Counted from the stretch's first letter, positions 8,745 through 18,509 are shown. The stretch: 64,000 nucleotides of DNA from Abiotrophia sp. HMSC24B09 (GCF_001815865.1 NZ_KV822202.1:9584-73583); one strand, 5' to 3'. The notes: generated by a model not told the origin, from the letters alone. A program made the numbers and translations.

Positions 8745-9036
8745 AGTATCCCTCCAGGATTGAAAATGTGGGGATTAGACATATGGGAAAATAATGGAGT
8801 CTCGCTCTAATGCGAATCTCTACTATCGGCATCTTAATTAATGCCATCATACCATAGGTAGGTTAGAACGACAATAAGCTTTATTGACTAAGAACAGGTC
8901 TCAGGTCCTAGAAGTCGACTAAAGGGCTAGGGAAAGAATGTTATAAAGACAGCACAGAGATGTGTTGGCCTCTTCAGTTGCTGGTCACATTGTGTTAAAA
9001 TAGATAGGTGATAAATCAGAGAAGGAGGCGAGCGGC
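8745..9036. other. Divergent intergenic region
   Basis: About 290 bp between the minus-strand DUF1310 gene and tsaB. TTCAGT-17-TAAAAT upstream of tsaB is a possible weak promoter; TTGCTG-17-TAGATA is an overlapping alternative. Nothing else stands out. Confidence 0.35.
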
Positions 9037-9786
9037 ATGGCCAAGCTTGCATTAGATACGGCGACGGAGGCACTGTCAGTGACAGTCATAGATGATGCGG
9101 ACCGAGTGCTAGGGCACACCAGCTTAGCGGCTGGCAGACAGCATGGGGAGCGTTTGGTGCCTGTTGTGGCCCAATTGCTGGAGGATTGCAATGTGGACCG
9201 CCAAGCCGTGGATAGCCTCTATGTGGGGGTAGGACCCGGCTCTTATACCGGCGTGCGGATTGGGGTGACCCTAGCTAAAACCTGGGCTGACAGTCTGGGT
9301 CTAGCCCTCTATCAGATGTCTTCCCTGGCCCTGCTAGCAGCCCAAGTCCGTGTTCCAGTGGGAGACTACATTATCCCCCTCATGGATGCCCGCCGCTTGT
9401 CAGCCTACACGGCTCTCTATCAGCAGACAAACCAGGGTCTGGTGGCGGTGACGGCGGATTGCCATGCCGACTGGCAGACCTGGCTGAGCTCGGAGGCTAG
9501 CCAATATTTGCAGGCCGGAGCCCAAGTCCTGATGATAGGCCAGCATCTGGCGCCTTTCGCTGAGGCCTTTGGCCAGGCCTTGCCAGATATCAGCCTTAAG
9601 ACGGTGGAAGGCTGGACTGCCTATCCTCATACCGACAAGTTCCAGCAAGTCGCCCATGAGCGGGTGGCAGAGCCGGCCCTCTTAGAGCCTGTCTATGGCC
9701 ATTTGACCCTGGCGGAACAGGAATGGCTAGCCAAAGAAGGAGGCACCAGTGTCGACCATGCAGCACTTATCCACTATTATTCGTGA
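9037..9786 (+). CDS. tsaB: tRNA t6A37 biosynthesis protein TsaB
   Basis: TsaB is an inactive ASKHA-fold partner of TsaD in threonylcarbamoyl transfer to A37 of ANN-decoding tRNAs. The 249-aa sequence begins KLALDTATEALSV and has the diagnostic GVGPGSYTGVRIGVT motif near residues 62-76. RBS GAAGGAGG precedes the ATG. It overlaps the following acetyltransferase gene by 38 bp and is followed by tsaD, the common Firmicutes arrangement tsaB-rimI-tsaD. G+C is visibly higher than in flanking genes. Confidence 0.93.
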   Translation: MAKLALDTATEALSVTVIDDADRVLGHTSLAAGRQHGERLVPVVAQLLEDCNVDRQAVDSLYVGVGPGSYTGVRIGVTLAKTWADSLGLALYQMSSLALLAAQVRVPVGDYIIPLMDARRLSAYTALYQQTNQGLVAVTADCHADWQTWLSSEASQYLQAGAQVLMIGQHLAPFAEAFGQALPDISLKTVEGWTAYPHTDKFQQVAHERVAEPALLEPVYGHLTLAEQEWLAKEGGTSVDHAALIHYYS

Positions 9787-10351
9787 GTTCTGGCAGGAGC
9801 AGGTGCTAGGTCGCCATTCCCAGGAAGCGAGTCAGACGCCACCCAAGCGTCATGCGGCTCTTGACATCAGTCAGTTCCCGCCCCAGCCCCTGGGTGCGGG
9901 GGCCTATCTACGCCCATTAGTCGAAGAGGATTTGCCTGAGCTAGTGGCCTTAGAAGAACTCTGCTATGACGGCTTTCTGGCCTGGACCCTCAAGGATTTC
10001 CGGACCGACTTCCGTTATAATCTCTATGCCATCTACTGGGTGCTAGAAATCGATGGCCATATTCAGGGCCTGATTTCTGGCCGTTGCCAGCAAAAGACCG
10101 CCCACATCAGCCATCTCTTCATCCACCCGCGCTTTCGGCGCCAGGGCTATGCCCGTCGCCTGGTGCAACGCTGGTGTCGTTGCGTCAGCCAAATCGGCAG
10201 CCGGCGGGTGACCTTAGAGGTTCGGGCGACCAACCAGGCCGCTCAAGCCCTTTATCAGGGGCTAGGCTTTGAAATTGATCGCCTAGTGCCCAACTACTAC
10301 CACACCATGCAGGAGGACGCCCTCTTCATGGTCTACGACTGTCAGCAATAG
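9749..10351 (+). CDS. rimI: GNAT acetyltransferase RimI-like with N-terminal extension
   Basis: A 200-aa GNAT protein. Residues 55-195 form the acetyltransferase fold with the acetyl-CoA loop RFRRQGYARRLV near 128-139 and the conserved ending ALYQGLGFEID. Family members are near 150 aa; here about 50 extra residues lead the domain. A GTG at 9749 lies 5 nt after AAGGAGG (9737-9743); the ATG at 9758 would be 14 nt away, so GTG is preferred. Position between tsaB and tsaD supports RimI (ribosomal protein S18 N-acetylation), though substrate is inferred. Confidence 0.8.
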   Translation: MSTMQHLSTIIREFWQEQVLGRHSQEASQTPPKRHAALDISQFPPQPLGAGAYLRPLVEEDLPELVALEELCYDGFLAWTLKDFRTDFRYNLYAIYWVLEIDGHIQGLISGRCQQKTAHISHLFIHPRFRRQGYARRLVQRWCRCVSQIGSRRVTLEVRATNQAAQALYQGLGFEIDRLVPNYYHTMQEDALFMVYDCQQ

Positions 10352-10362
10352 GAGGTGTCGGC

Positions 10363-10848
10363 ATGGACAGCAAACATTATCAGGTGGTGCCCTTCACCGG
10401 GGCCCAGCTACCCGAGGCCTTCCGTCAGGTCATTATTGAAGGCAATCAGGCCTTGCACTGGAATGAAGCCCAGAGTCGGGGCGACTTCCAACTGGACCAA
10501 GCCGAGTATTACCTGCTGCTAGACCATGATCAGGTGCTGGGTTATGTCGGCCTCCACCATGTCTTGGATGAAGCCACCCTCAACCTAGTCTATATCCGAC
10601 CTGACTTGCGAGGTCAGGGACTGGGGCGCCAGCTCCTAGACTTTGTCTTAAATCAACTAGCCCATCGGGGCATCCGCCATGTCTTCTTGGAAGTCCGCCA
10701 GGCTAATGCAGCAGCCCTGGGCCTCTACCAACAGGCTGGCTTTGAAATCTTAATCGTCCGGCCGCGTTACTATCAGGATCCGGTGGATGATGCGGTCATT
10801 ATGCAGAAATTGCTAAGTCTATCAGAAAAGGAGGGGGAGCCTTCATGA
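10363..10848 (+). CDS. GNAT acetyltransferase, second RimI-like protein
   Basis: A 161-aa single-domain GNAT enzyme with acetyl-CoA motif [11 protein letters not shown] near 86-96 and [20 protein letters not shown] typical of RimI. It starts 11 nt after the preceding acetyltransferase and overlaps tsaD by 4 bp (ATGA), so it is translationally coupled in the operon. Two RimI-like genes in one tsa operon suggest duplication with divergence; which one modifies S18 cannot be told from sequence. Confidence 0.82.
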   Translation: MDSKHYQVVPFTGAQLPEAFRQVIIEGNQALHWNEAQSRGDFQLDQAEYYLLLDHDQVLGYVGLHHVLDEATLNLVYIRPDLRGQGLGRQLLDFVLNQLAHRGIRHVFLEVRQANAAALGLYQQAGFEILIVRPRYYQDPVDDAVIMQKLLSLSEKEGEPS

Positions 10849-11858
10849 GTCAAAAAGTTCGGATTATGGCCTTTGAATCGTCTTGCGATGAGACCAGTGT
10901 GGCCATTGTCGAAGACGGCCAGACCATCTTAGCCAATGTGGTGGCTTCCCAGGTCCAAAGTCATATCCGCTTTGGCGGGGTAGTGCCAGAGGTAGCCAGC
11001 CGCCATCATGTGGAACAAGTCAGTCAGGTAACCCGTCTGGCCCTAGAACAAGCCGGCGTCACTTGGCAGGACATTGATGCCATTGCGGTGACCCAGGGGC
11101 CTGGACTAGTCGGCGCCCTCCTAGTCGGGATTACCGCCGCCAAGACCTTGGCCTTGGTCCATGACAAGCCTTTGATTGCGGTCAATCATTTGGCCGGCCA
11201 TATCTATGCCAGTCAAATCAGCCAGGAGCTGGCCTTTCCTCTGCTGGCCCTGATTGCTTCGGGTGGCCATACCGAGTTGGTTTATATGCCTGAGCATGCC
11301 ACTTATCAAGTCGTGGGGGAGACCCAGGATGATGCGGTCGGCGAAGCCTATGACAAGGTCGGGCGCTTGCTGGGCCTGCCTTATCCGGCCGGCAAGCATG
11401 TGGATGCCTTGGCCCATCAAGGCCAGGATACCTATCCAGTGCCACGGGCCATGCTGCAGGAAGATAACTTGGACTTCAGCTTCAGTGGTATGAAGAGCGC
11501 GGTCATGAACCTAGTTCATAATGCCAAGCAAAGGGGGCAGGAGCTAGTGACGGCTGATTTAGCCACCAGCTTCCAGCAGGCCGTCGTCGATGTCTTGGTG
11601 GGCAAGACCCTCAAGGCCTTGGAACAATATCCTGTTAAGCAATTTATTCTGGCCGGGGGTGTGGCCGCCAACAGTGGGCTCCGCCAAGGTCTCAGTCAAG
11701 AATTGGCCAGTCGCTATCCTGATGTGCAAGTCTTGATTCCGCCCCTATCCCTCTGTGGGGACAATGCAGCCATGATTGGGGCAGCTGCCTATCCGCTTTA
11801 TTTACAAAAAACATTTAGTCCCCTCAGCCTCAATGCTAAGCCTGGCTTATTCCTATAA
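10845..11858 (+). CDS. tsaD: tRNA threonylcarbamoyladenosine transferase TsaD
   Basis: TsaD transfers the threonylcarbamoyl group to tRNA A37. The 337-aa protein has the family sequence: [14 protein letters not shown] start, metal-binding His pair in VNHLAGH near 112-118, [10 protein letters not shown] near 137-146, SFSGMKSAV near 211-219 and [15 protein letters not shown] near the end. Length is normal. It is the last gene of the tsaB-GNAT-GNAT-tsaD operon, coupled by an ATGA overlap, and its stop codon lies inside a terminator stem. Confidence 0.95.
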   Translation: MSQKVRIMAFESSCDETSVAIVEDGQTILANVVASQVQSHIRFGGVVPEVASRHHVEQVSQVTRLALEQAGVTWQDIDAIAVTQGPGLVGALLVGITAAKTLALVHDKPLIAVNHLAGHIYASQISQELAFPLLALIASGGHTELVYMPEHATYQVVGETQDDAVGEAYDKVGRLLGLPYPAGKHVDALAHQGQDTYPVPRAMLQEDNLDFSFSGMKSAVMNLVHNAKQRGQELVTADLATSFQQAVVDVLVGKTLKALEQYPVKQFILAGGVAANSGLRQGLSQELASRYPDVQVLIPPLSLCGDNAAMIGAAAYPLYLQKTFSPLSLNAKPGLFL

Positions 11859-11871
11859 GCTAGGCTTTTTT
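11838..11871 (+). terminator. Terminator overlapping tsaD stop
   Basis: AAGCCTGGCTTAT pairs with ATAAGCTAGGCTT around TCCT, followed by T. The TAA of tsaD at 11856-11858 is part of the stem. Confidence 0.8.
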
Positions 11872-11966
11872 GTGGGTCTTTAGGGCTAGACTTTGCGCAG
11901 AAAGGTCCGCTAAGCCTAGTCTTAAGCCCTTGTCATTTCACATGCAAAGCGTAATGTTTGTCAAAA

Positions 11967-12004
11967 TGTAAGCGTTTGCTTTTTGAGCAAGAAAGTGCTA
12001 TAAT
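11967..12004 (+). promoter_or_regulatory. adh promoter with cre-like CcpA site
   Basis: TGTAAGCGTTTGCT at 11967-11980 matches the catabolite-responsive element except for its last base and covers the -35 region (TTGCTT 11976-11981). TATAAT is at 11999-12004 with 17-bp spacing. CcpA binding here would be expected to repress; this is inference. Confidence 0.65.
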
Positions 12005-12108
12005 ATATAATGTGAAATATGGCACGAGTCGCAGGTAGCCAAGGAGGGGAGCAGGTGCGACCGTCACATCCAAAAATCAGTAAGTTAATACAGAAAGGAA
12101 GTCAAACA

Positions 12109-13149
12109 ATGAGAGCAGCAGTAGTAAGTCAAGCCTGTGATGGAACAGTAGAAATTGTCGAACGCGAAACGCCTAAGGTAGGCCCAGGGGAAGCCTTGGT
12201 CGATGTGGAATATTGTGGGGTTTGCCACACCGATTTGCACGTAGCCCATGGAGATTTTGGTAAGGTGCCAGGTCGGATTCTCGGGCACGAAGGGATTGGG
12301 ATTGTCACTCAAGTGGCACCCGATGTGACCAGCTTGAAGGTTGGCGACCGAGTAAGTATTGCTTGGTTCTTCCAAGGATGTGGTCGCTGCGAATACTGTA
12401 CAACAGGTCGCGAAACCCTTTGCCGTAGCGTGAAAAATGCGGGTTACTCCGTTGATGGGGGTATGGCCGAACAATGTTTGGTAACAGCGGACTATGCGGT
12501 TAAGGTGCCAGAAGGTCTGGATCCTGCCCAAGCCTCTTCAATTACCTGTGCTGGGGTTACCACCTATAAGGCCATTAAGGTAGCAGATGCTAAGCCTGGC
12601 CAATGTGTTGCTATCTATGGTTGCGGGGGCTTAGGTAACTTGGCTATACAATATGCTAAGAAGGTCTTCAATGCCCATGTGGTGGCCATTGATATCAACC
12701 AAGACAAGTTGGACTTGGCCTTAGAAGTAGGGGCAGATGTGGCCCTCAACGCCAAGGACGTGAATACGGCGGAATACATTCAAGAACATTTCGGTGGAGC
12801 CCACTCTGCGGTGGTAACAGCCGTATCCAAGGATGCCTTCAATGATGCCATCAACGCCGTGCGGGCCGCTGGTAAAGTGGTAGCCGTGGGTCTGCCATCT
12901 GAAACCATGGACTTGCCAATCGTTAAGGCCGTTCTGGACGGCATTGAAGTCATCGGTTCCTTGGTAGGGACCCGCAAAGACTTGGAAGAAGCCTTCCAAT
13001 TCGGGGCTGAAGGCTTGGTTGTCCCAATCGTTCAAAAACGCCCACTGGATGATGTGGCGGCTGTCTTCGCTGAGATGGAAGCCGGCACCATTCAAGGTCG
13101 GATGGTGCTAGACATGAAGCATCAATGCGCATGTGGTCATCACCACTAA
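12109..13149 (+). CDS. adhP: Zinc-dependent alcohol dehydrogenase AdhP type
   Basis: A 346-aa medium-chain dehydrogenase that interconverts alcohols and aldehydes with NAD. Catalytic-zinc ligands appear as CGVCHTD and GHEGIG; the four-cysteine structural-zinc loop is [15 protein letters not shown]; the Rossmann glycine motif is GCGGLGNLA. The start at 12109 follows AAAGGAAG; an ATG 30 codons upstream lacks one. The C-terminus ends in an unusual Cys/His tail (HQCACGHHH) that could bind metal. It has its own promoter with a cre-like site and a perfect terminator, so it is monocistronic. Confidence 0.92.
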   Translation: MRAAVVSQACDGTVEIVERETPKVGPGEALVDVEYCGVCHTDLHVAHGDFGKVPGRILGHEGIGIVTQVAPDVTSLKVGDRVSIAWFFQGCGRCEYCTTGRETLCRSVKNAGYSVDGGMAEQCLVTADYAVKVPEGLDPAQASSITCAGVTTYKAIKVADAKPGQCVAIYGCGGLGNLAIQYAKKVFNAHVVAIDINQDKLDLALEVGADVALNAKDVNTAEYIQEHFGGAHSAVVTAVSKDAFNDAINAVRAAGKVVAVGLPSETMDLPIVKAVLDGIEVIGSLVGTRKDLEEAFQFGAEGLVVPIVQKRPLDDVAAVFAEMEAGTIQGRMVLDMKHQCACGHHH

Positions 13150-13157
13150 AAAAGAAT

Positions 13158-13185
13158 AGGGTCAGAATTTCTGACCCTTTTTTTT
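13158..13185 (+). terminator. adhP terminator
   Basis: AGGGTCAGAA and TTCTGACCCT form a perfect stem followed by eight T. The SIR2 gene start codon is only about 16 nt downstream. Confidence 0.92.
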
Positions 13186-13200
13186 AAGGAAATAAAGAAG

Positions 13201-14271
13201 ATGGAAGAATTGGACATCAATGGAGATAACTTTAATACAATTTATGCAGATATTAAGGAGAGATATCTATCTAGAACCTCCTTTCCAAAAATAATAGTAG
13301 GGACAGGACTTTCAATAAGCCTTGGTGTTGCTGGTATGGTGGGATTGTCAGATGAGTTAGAAAAAAATTTTAATAATGAATATAGTGATTACTTAGAAAA
13401 ATGGAACGAATACCAGGCTGATGTTCGTTCCAATGGTTTAGAGGCAGCTCTACTAAAAATTAAACCTGATGAAGTGGATTTTGTGGAAAAAATACGAGAG
13501 ATTACTGCCGAATATATACTGTCATCTGATTTAGCAGCTAGAGAGGGGATTCTAGGTAGGGAATCTGGCTTTGAAAAACTCATTAGATATCTATCTGAAA
13601 CAGTTAGTGTACAGAATAGAATAATTGATATTATGACACCTAACTATGACTTGGTTATTGAGACAATTGCAGATAAATTAGAGTTGCTAACCAATCTAGG
13701 GTTTGAGGGAAATATATTTCAGTACTTTAATGAAGACAGAATAAGAAATCCACGTAACTACTATTCGAATTCTGTCCCAATGATAAGGCTATTAAAGCCG
13801 CATGGATCAATTAACTGGATAAATGGCGAGAGTTCGGTCAAACAAATTAATGATGTAGGTTATCTTAAAAGAAATAAAGGAGACATAGAAATAATCACTC
13901 CGGGGGGCATGAAATACCAATATGGAATGACACATGAATTGTTTAGGATACATAGAGAAGTTTTTAACGAAATTATCACCGCAAGAAATACTGACTTCTC
14001 CATCTTTATTTATGGCTATGGGTTTAATGATGAACATTTTAATTCTGTGCTAGACAGCAAAACAAAGAATATAATCATCTTAACGAGAGACATAAAACAG
14101 GAAATAGTAGATAAAGCTATGAGCAATGATAATTGGACACTGATTTACAAAGGCGTTAGTGGTGATAACTTAAGTTACTCACACTCTTATATGATATATA
14201 AAAAGCAAAAATACAAATTAAGTACAGAATTATGGAATATAGATGTGTTTGCCGACATATTTATAGGATAA
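13201..14271 (+). CDS. SIR2-domain antiphage protein of SIR2-HerA system
   Basis: A 356-aa SIR2-like NAD-binding protein. Visible landmarks are GTGLS at 34-38 (nucleotide loop), TPNYD at 146-150 with Asn148, KPHGS with the putative catalytic His201, and YGYGFND at 271-277. In SIR2-HerA defence (also called Nezha) the SIR2 subunit degrades NAD and forms a large complex with HerA. The partner ATPase begins 11 nt after its stop. Low G+C and A/T-ending codons contrast with adhP and the ABC-F gene, consistent with horizontal transfer. No promoter fits between the adhP terminator and the RBS AAGGAA. Confidence 0.88.
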   Translation: MEELDINGDNFNTIYADIKERYLSRTSFPKIIVGTGLSISLGVAGMVGLSDELEKNFNNEYSDYLEKWNEYQADVRSNGLEAALLKIKPDEVDFVEKIREITAEYILSSDLAAREGILGRESGFEKLIRYLSETVSVQNRIIDIMTPNYDLVIETIADKLELLTNLGFEGNIFQYFNEDRIRNPRNYYSNSVPMIRLLKPHGSINWINGESSVKQINDVGYLKRNKGDIEIITPGGMKYQYGMTHELFRIHREVFNEIITARNTDFSIFIYGYGFNDEHFNSVLDSKTKNIIILTRDIKQEIVDKAMSNDNWTLIYKGVSGDNLSYSHSYMIYKKQKYKLSTELWNIDVFADIFIG

Positions 14272-14282
14272 GGAGCTCAAAA

Positions 14283-16007
14283 ATGAGTAAAATTCAGGAT
14301 TATTTTACTAAACTAGTTGGTACAGTTCAAGCTGTAGATACAAAGAAAGTAACGATTTATGTAGCAGATGAACAATTGCTTAATAACTTAAAAATCAACG
14401 ACTTACTTGTTATGGCTGGGAATAATGCTGACGAGAAACTAATCGGAATAGTTACAAAGGTTAGTAAGAAAAGAGTAGATGTTAACGAAGATGAGAATGA
14501 TGATAATATTGAGTTGGTATATTCATATAACTACTGTACTGTAACATTAGTAGGGACCTTTTATAACCGAGAGGGGGTGTCACATCAACATGTTTTTAAA
14601 CGTGCGGTAAACACATACCCTGAGATTAATAGTGATGTTTATCTAGCAGATGGAGATTGCTTATCAATCATTATGAATTCGCTGGATAGTGGTACAGAAA
14701 ACTCTCAAAAATTAGTAATTGGAAAATATGCTAGTAATAAATCTGTTGCAGCGATATTAGATGGTAATAGATTTTTCCAACGTCATGCATGTATTGTAGG
14801 TAGTACAGGTAGTGGTAAGTCTTATACTGTAGCTAATATTTTAGAAAAGGCAAATATATTAGATTATTCTAATCTTATCGTATTTGACCTACATGGTGAG
14901 TACAACGAATTATCGTACGCTAAACAGATTAAAATTAATGACACAGAAGACGGTTTGCATATACCACTTTGGTTTTTTAATTACGAGGAGATTCACTCCT
15001 TATTTATTGAATCTTCAGAGGGAACAGCATCAAACCAGAGGGCGGTCATCATAAAATATATCCTAGAGAATAAGAAGCAGTATATTAATGCCAAGATGCC
15101 GGATCTTACCGCAGACATTATCACGGCGGATACGCCAATTCCGTTTTCTGCTATTGCACTAAAAGAATATTTGGAAGATGAGAATGTGAAGGTGGAATTG
15201 ACCGGAGAACAATATAAAGTAGGGGAAAAGAAAGGGCTAGAGAAAACAAAGCAAGGGCAGTATTTTGGCAAATTAACTAATCTAATTACTAGATTGCAAA
15301 CAAAAATAGATGATAAGAAATACAGTTTCATTTTCAATGAGAAAGACACGCAAGAGTCGTCGTATTTGAATAAGTTTGTTTCAGAAATTATGGATCACAG
15401 TAAAAAAATTAAAGTGATTGATTTATCTGAGGTTCCCTCTGATATGCTCTCGATAGTCATGGGGATTGTAACAAGATTAGTTTATGATGTTCAATTCTGG
15501 ATGTCTCCTACAAAAAATCACACAAGACATCCGTTAGCATTGATTTGTGATGAGGCGCATATATATATGCCTAGAGACTCGCAAAAGTTGAAAGCAGTAG
15601 AAAATAAATCCCTTGAGATTTTTGAGAAAATTGCAAAAGAAGGGAGAAAATACGGAGTATCTTTAGTTATAGTTTCGCAGAGACCAGCAGAGTTGAATAC
15701 AACCATTATTTCGCAGTGTAATAATATCATTAGTTTGAAAATTACTAATGATCGAGACAAAGCAGCCGTATCTACTATGCTCACAGATTCGTTAGTAGGA
15801 TTAGTAGAAACATTGCCCAATTTAGATGTTGGAGAATGCATTGTAGTGGGAGATTCTATAAAATTACCAACTAAAATACTTTTAGATAGACCTGGTGAGG
15901 CTCCAAAAAGTTCGACCATTAATTTTTGGGATAGATGGAATGACGGAGAAAATACAGTATTTGATATAGATTCGGCTATTCAGAATATGATAAAGCAAGC
16001 AAGATGA
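14283..16007 (+). CDS. HerA-like ATPase of SIR2-HerA system
   Basis: A 574-aa FtsK/HerA-family ATPase. An N-terminal HAS-barrel-like beta region (residues 1-160) precedes Walker A GSTGSGKS at 173-180; Walker B lies in LICDEAHIYMP, and the C-terminal motif SQRPAELNTTIISQCNN is typical of HerA hexameric translocases. The start at 14283 has AAGGAG nearby; a start 17 codons earlier would overlap the SIR2 gene. In the known system HerA assembles with SIR2 and both nuclease/helicase and NAD-depleting activities contribute to abortive protection. The unit ends at the terminator 16143-16178. Confidence 0.88.
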   Translation: MSKIQDYFTKLVGTVQAVDTKKVTIYVADEQLLNNLKINDLLVMAGNNADEKLIGIVTKVSKKRVDVNEDENDDNIELVYSYNYCTVTLVGTFYNREGVSHQHVFKRAVNTYPEINSDVYLADGDCLSIIMNSLDSGTENSQKLVIGKYASNKSVAAILDGNRFFQRHACIVGSTGSGKSYTVANILEKANILDYSNLIVFDLHGEYNELSYAKQIKINDTEDGLHIPLWFFNYEEIHSLFIESSEGTASNQRAVIIKYILENKKQYINAKMPDLTADIITADTPIPFSAIALKEYLEDENVKVELTGEQYKVGEKKGLEKTKQGQYFGKLTNLITRLQTKIDDKKYSFIFNEKDTQESSYLNKFVSEIMDHSKKIKVIDLSEVPSDMLSIVMGIVTRLVYDVQFWMSPTKNHTRHPLALICDEAHIYMPRDSQKLKAVENKSLEIFEKIAKEGRKYGVSLVIVSQRPAELNTTIISQCNNIISLKITNDRDKAAVSTMLTDSLVGLVETLPNLDVGECIVVGDSIKLPTKILLDRPGEAPKSSTINFWDRWNDGENTVFDIDSAIQNMIKQAR

Positions 16008-16142
16008 GATTAGCAATTTACTGCAATATTGGAGACTGAGTGCCATTAATAGTTCTTAAATTATCAGTTTAGTGAACATTATCTTGCCTATAGCCTATTC
16101 AATATCTTATATATGTCTAACTCTGGTAATAAGAGATAGTAT

Positions 16143-16178
16143 AAAAAGGCACTGAGATTTAAGTCTCAGTGCCTTTTT
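16143..16178. terminator. Bidirectional terminator between herA and ABC-F gene
   Basis: AAAAAGGCACTGAGA and TCTCAGTGCCTTTTT pair perfectly around a TTTAAG loop, with A and T tracts serving both convergent genes. Confidence 0.93.
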
Positions 16179-16223
16179 GATTTCCCGATATATCATATAT
16201 GATATAATGGGCAGCTTCTAAAC

Positions 16224-18182
16224 TTAGGACAGGAAGTCTTCCAAGGCCAGGCTGGCGCTTTCCCAGGCTTCTAAGGCCTCAAGTTGGGCAGCTTCTGCCT
16301 CTTGCAGGTCTTGGTGGAGCTGGGCTAGTTGGCTCTGGTCATTGGCCAGGGCAGCCGTCTCCATCTGGGTGTGGAGTTGGGCGATGCGAGCCTCCCATTG
16401 GGCGTGGCTGGCGTCTGCCTGATCCACGGCTTCTTCCAAGCGGCGGCGTTGACGCTTGGCTTCTTTCATGGCTTGGTAGTCTTGCTGGGCCGGATTAGCT
16501 GAATTGGCTGTCTTAGGCTCAGTGCTTGCCTGGCTAGCTTGGCTCTGGGCAATCAAGGTTTCTTCAGCCTTCTTCTCCTGATAGTAGTCGTAGTCGCCTA
16601 GGTAGGTCTTGACGCCTTGTGGGGTGACTTCGACTACTTGCGTCGCCAGTCGGTTAATGAAATAACGGTCGTGGGAGACGAAGAGCAGGGTGCCATCGAA
16701 GGCAATCAAGGCATCTTCCAGAACTTCCTTACTGTCGATATCCAAGTGGTTGGTCGGTTCGTCTAGAATCAGGGTGTTGTCGTGCTCAGTGGCTAAGAGG
16801 GCTAGACTGAGCCGGGCCTTCTCGCCCCCGCTCAGCATGGAGACCTTCTTGAGGACGTCATCGCCGGAGAAGAGGAAGCTGCCAAGAATGGTCCGAATGA
16901 CCTTCTCGTCAGTGGTGTCATGAGCCTGCCAGAGGGTTTCTAAGACGGTCAAATTCTCGTCAGGCAAGACCAGGTTCTGGTCGTAGTAGCCGATTTGGAC
17001 GCCCGTCCCAAAGCGATAGGTCCCTGCCAGGGCGGGCAGTTGGCCAATCAGGGTCTTGAGCAAGGTGGTCTTGCCGACCCCGTTAGGCCCCACTAGGGCG
17101 ATGGCTTCTTGGCGTCGGACCTGGAGGTCGAGATCCTGGGCGACCGGCGTTGCCTCATAGCCCACCGCCAAATGGTCGACGGCGAGGACATCTTCACCGG
17201 AATCCTTGGCCGCCAGAAACTGGATGCGTGGCGCCTGCTTGTCCTGCTTAGGCTTTTCTAGGCGGTCCATTTTCTCCAACTGCTTGCGGCGACTTTGGGC
17301 CCTTTTGGTCGTTGACGCCCGCACCAGGTTACGTTGGACGAAGTCCTCGAGTTTTTGAATGGTGGCTTGTTGAGCGGCATAGGCCTTCTCTTCCGCGGCT
17401 AGGCGCAGGGCCTTCTCTTCCACATAGTAGCTGTAATTGCCCTTGTAGGTGTGAAGGCGATGATGGCGCAGTTCTAGGACCTGGTTGACCACCTTATCCA
17501 GGAAATAACGGTCGTGGGAAACCAGGAGGAGGGCACCCTTGTAGCCAGTCAGGTAAGTTTCTAACCAGGCTAGGGTGGTCATATCTAAGTGGTTGGTCGG
17601 CTCGTCCAGAATCAGCAGGTCATAGTCCATGAGCAGGATGCGGGCCAGGGCCAGACGGGTCCGCTGTCCCCCGGATAATTGGCTGACCGGCGTAGCATAG
17701 TCAGCTTCGTAGAAACGGAAACCGTGTAGAACGGTCCGGATATCGGACTCAATAGCATAGGCATTGCGTTGGGTTAGGGCCTCCTGGAGTTGGTCGTAGC
17801 GCTCCAAGGCAGCCTGGTAGGCTGGCGCTTGGGTGTCATCAGACAGCTCAGCTAGTCGCATGGCGGCTTCCTCAGCTGTCTGGCGTAGGGCCAAAGTCTC
17901 CTGGAAGACCGCTAGCATGGTATCCCAGATGGACAGGCTGTCGTTCCATTCGGTCCGAACATGTTGGGCCAGGTAGCCGATTTTTAGGCCTTTGGCCTTG
18001 GTGATGGAACCGTCCGAGATTGGCTCCTCGCCCATGATTTGCTTAATCAGGGTGGACTTGCCGGCCCCATTACGGCCCACTAGGGCAATGCGGTCTTGAG
18101 TTTGGATATTGAAGGAGACCCCTTCATAGAGGGTGTCATCGGCAAAGCGCCGAGCCAGGTCATTGGCTTGTAGTAGAATCAT
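16224..18182 (-). CDS. ABC-F family ATPase, YdiF-like
   Basis: A 652-aa protein with two fused ATPase domains and no membrane segments. Domain 1 has GRNGAGKST near 38 and LSGGQRTRLALARILL; domain 2 has GPNGVGKTT and LSGGEKARLSLALL. Both Walker B motifs read LDEPTNHLD. The inter-domain linker is rich in Lys/Arg, and a coiled-coil C-terminal extension (about residues 540-650, rich in Q, A, E) resembles B. subtilis YdiF. ABC-F proteins act on ribosome-bound tRNA; housekeeping translation roles are more likely than resistance here. AAGGAA precedes the start. Confidence 0.88.
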   Translation of the reverse strand: MILLQANDLARRFADDTLYEGVSFNIQTQDRIALVGRNGAGKSTLIKQIMGEEPISDGSITKAKGLKIGYLAQHVRTEWNDSLSIWDTMLAVFQETLALRQTAEEAAMRLAELSDDTQAPAYQAALERYDQLQEALTQRNAYAIESDIRTVLHGFRFYEADYATPVSQLSGGQRTRLALARILLMDYDLLILDEPTNHLDMTTLAWLETYLTGYKGALLLVSHDRYFLDKVVNQVLELRHHRLHTYKGNYSYYVEEKALRLAAEEKAYAAQQATIQKLEDFVQRNLVRASTTKRAQSRRKQLEKMDRLEKPKQDKQAPRIQFLAAKDSGEDVLAVDHLAVGYEATPVAQDLDLQVRRQEAIALVGPNGVGKTTLLKTLIGQLPALAGTYRFGTGVQIGYYDQNLVLPDENLTVLETLWQAHDTTDEKVIRTILGSFLFSGDDVLKKVSMLSGGEKARLSLALLATEHDNTLILDEPTNHLDIDSKEVLEDALIAFDGTLLFVSHDRYFINRLATQVVEVTPQGVKTYLGDYDYYQEKKAEETLIAQSQASQASTEPKTANSANPAQQDYQAMKEAKRQRRRLEEAVDQADASHAQWEARIAQLHTQMETAALANDQSQLAQLHQDLQEAEAAQLEALEAWESASLALEDFLS

Positions 18183-18509
18183 AGTAGGCGATTCCTTTCT
18201 ATCAGTGTCTCTATCATTATACCTTGAAGATTCAGGACCTTCAAGGAAAGAGAAGGGACGAATTCTCGGAGACCGGAGGGCGGGTTATCGTCATCTTGTT
18301 CTTCAATATTTTAGGCCTAGTTCGGGTTAACCCGAACTGGGTGGGTAATCTTGACAAGCAAGAAAGTCATAGGGGAAGATTTTATTGCCTTTATATCAAT
18401 AGCAAAGTGTAGAAAACATTGAGAAACTTAAATTAGTCCAAGTATTTTTTAGTGGAGACAAGGCTCATGTTTGGGACAAAAGAGAGAGTTAGACGGCGAG
18501 AAATCTGTT
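18183..18509. repeat. Palindrome-centred noncoding repeat, unit 1
   Basis: No convincing ORF. Unit 1 is conserved over roughly 18285-18460 and centres on a perfect 20-bp palindrome at 18319-18338 (half-site AGTTCGGG plus TT). It shares with units 2 and 3 an upstream ATCTTG(C/T)TnnTCAAnATTT block, a downstream CAAGAAAGT block and an ATCAAT block. The units have diverged strongly elsewhere. Confidence 0.75.

Noticed and set aside
16224..18182. The 652-aa ABC-F gene as a resistance determinant
   Set aside because: Sequence and C-terminal coiled coil match YdiF-type housekeeping ABC-F, and base composition matches the core genome.
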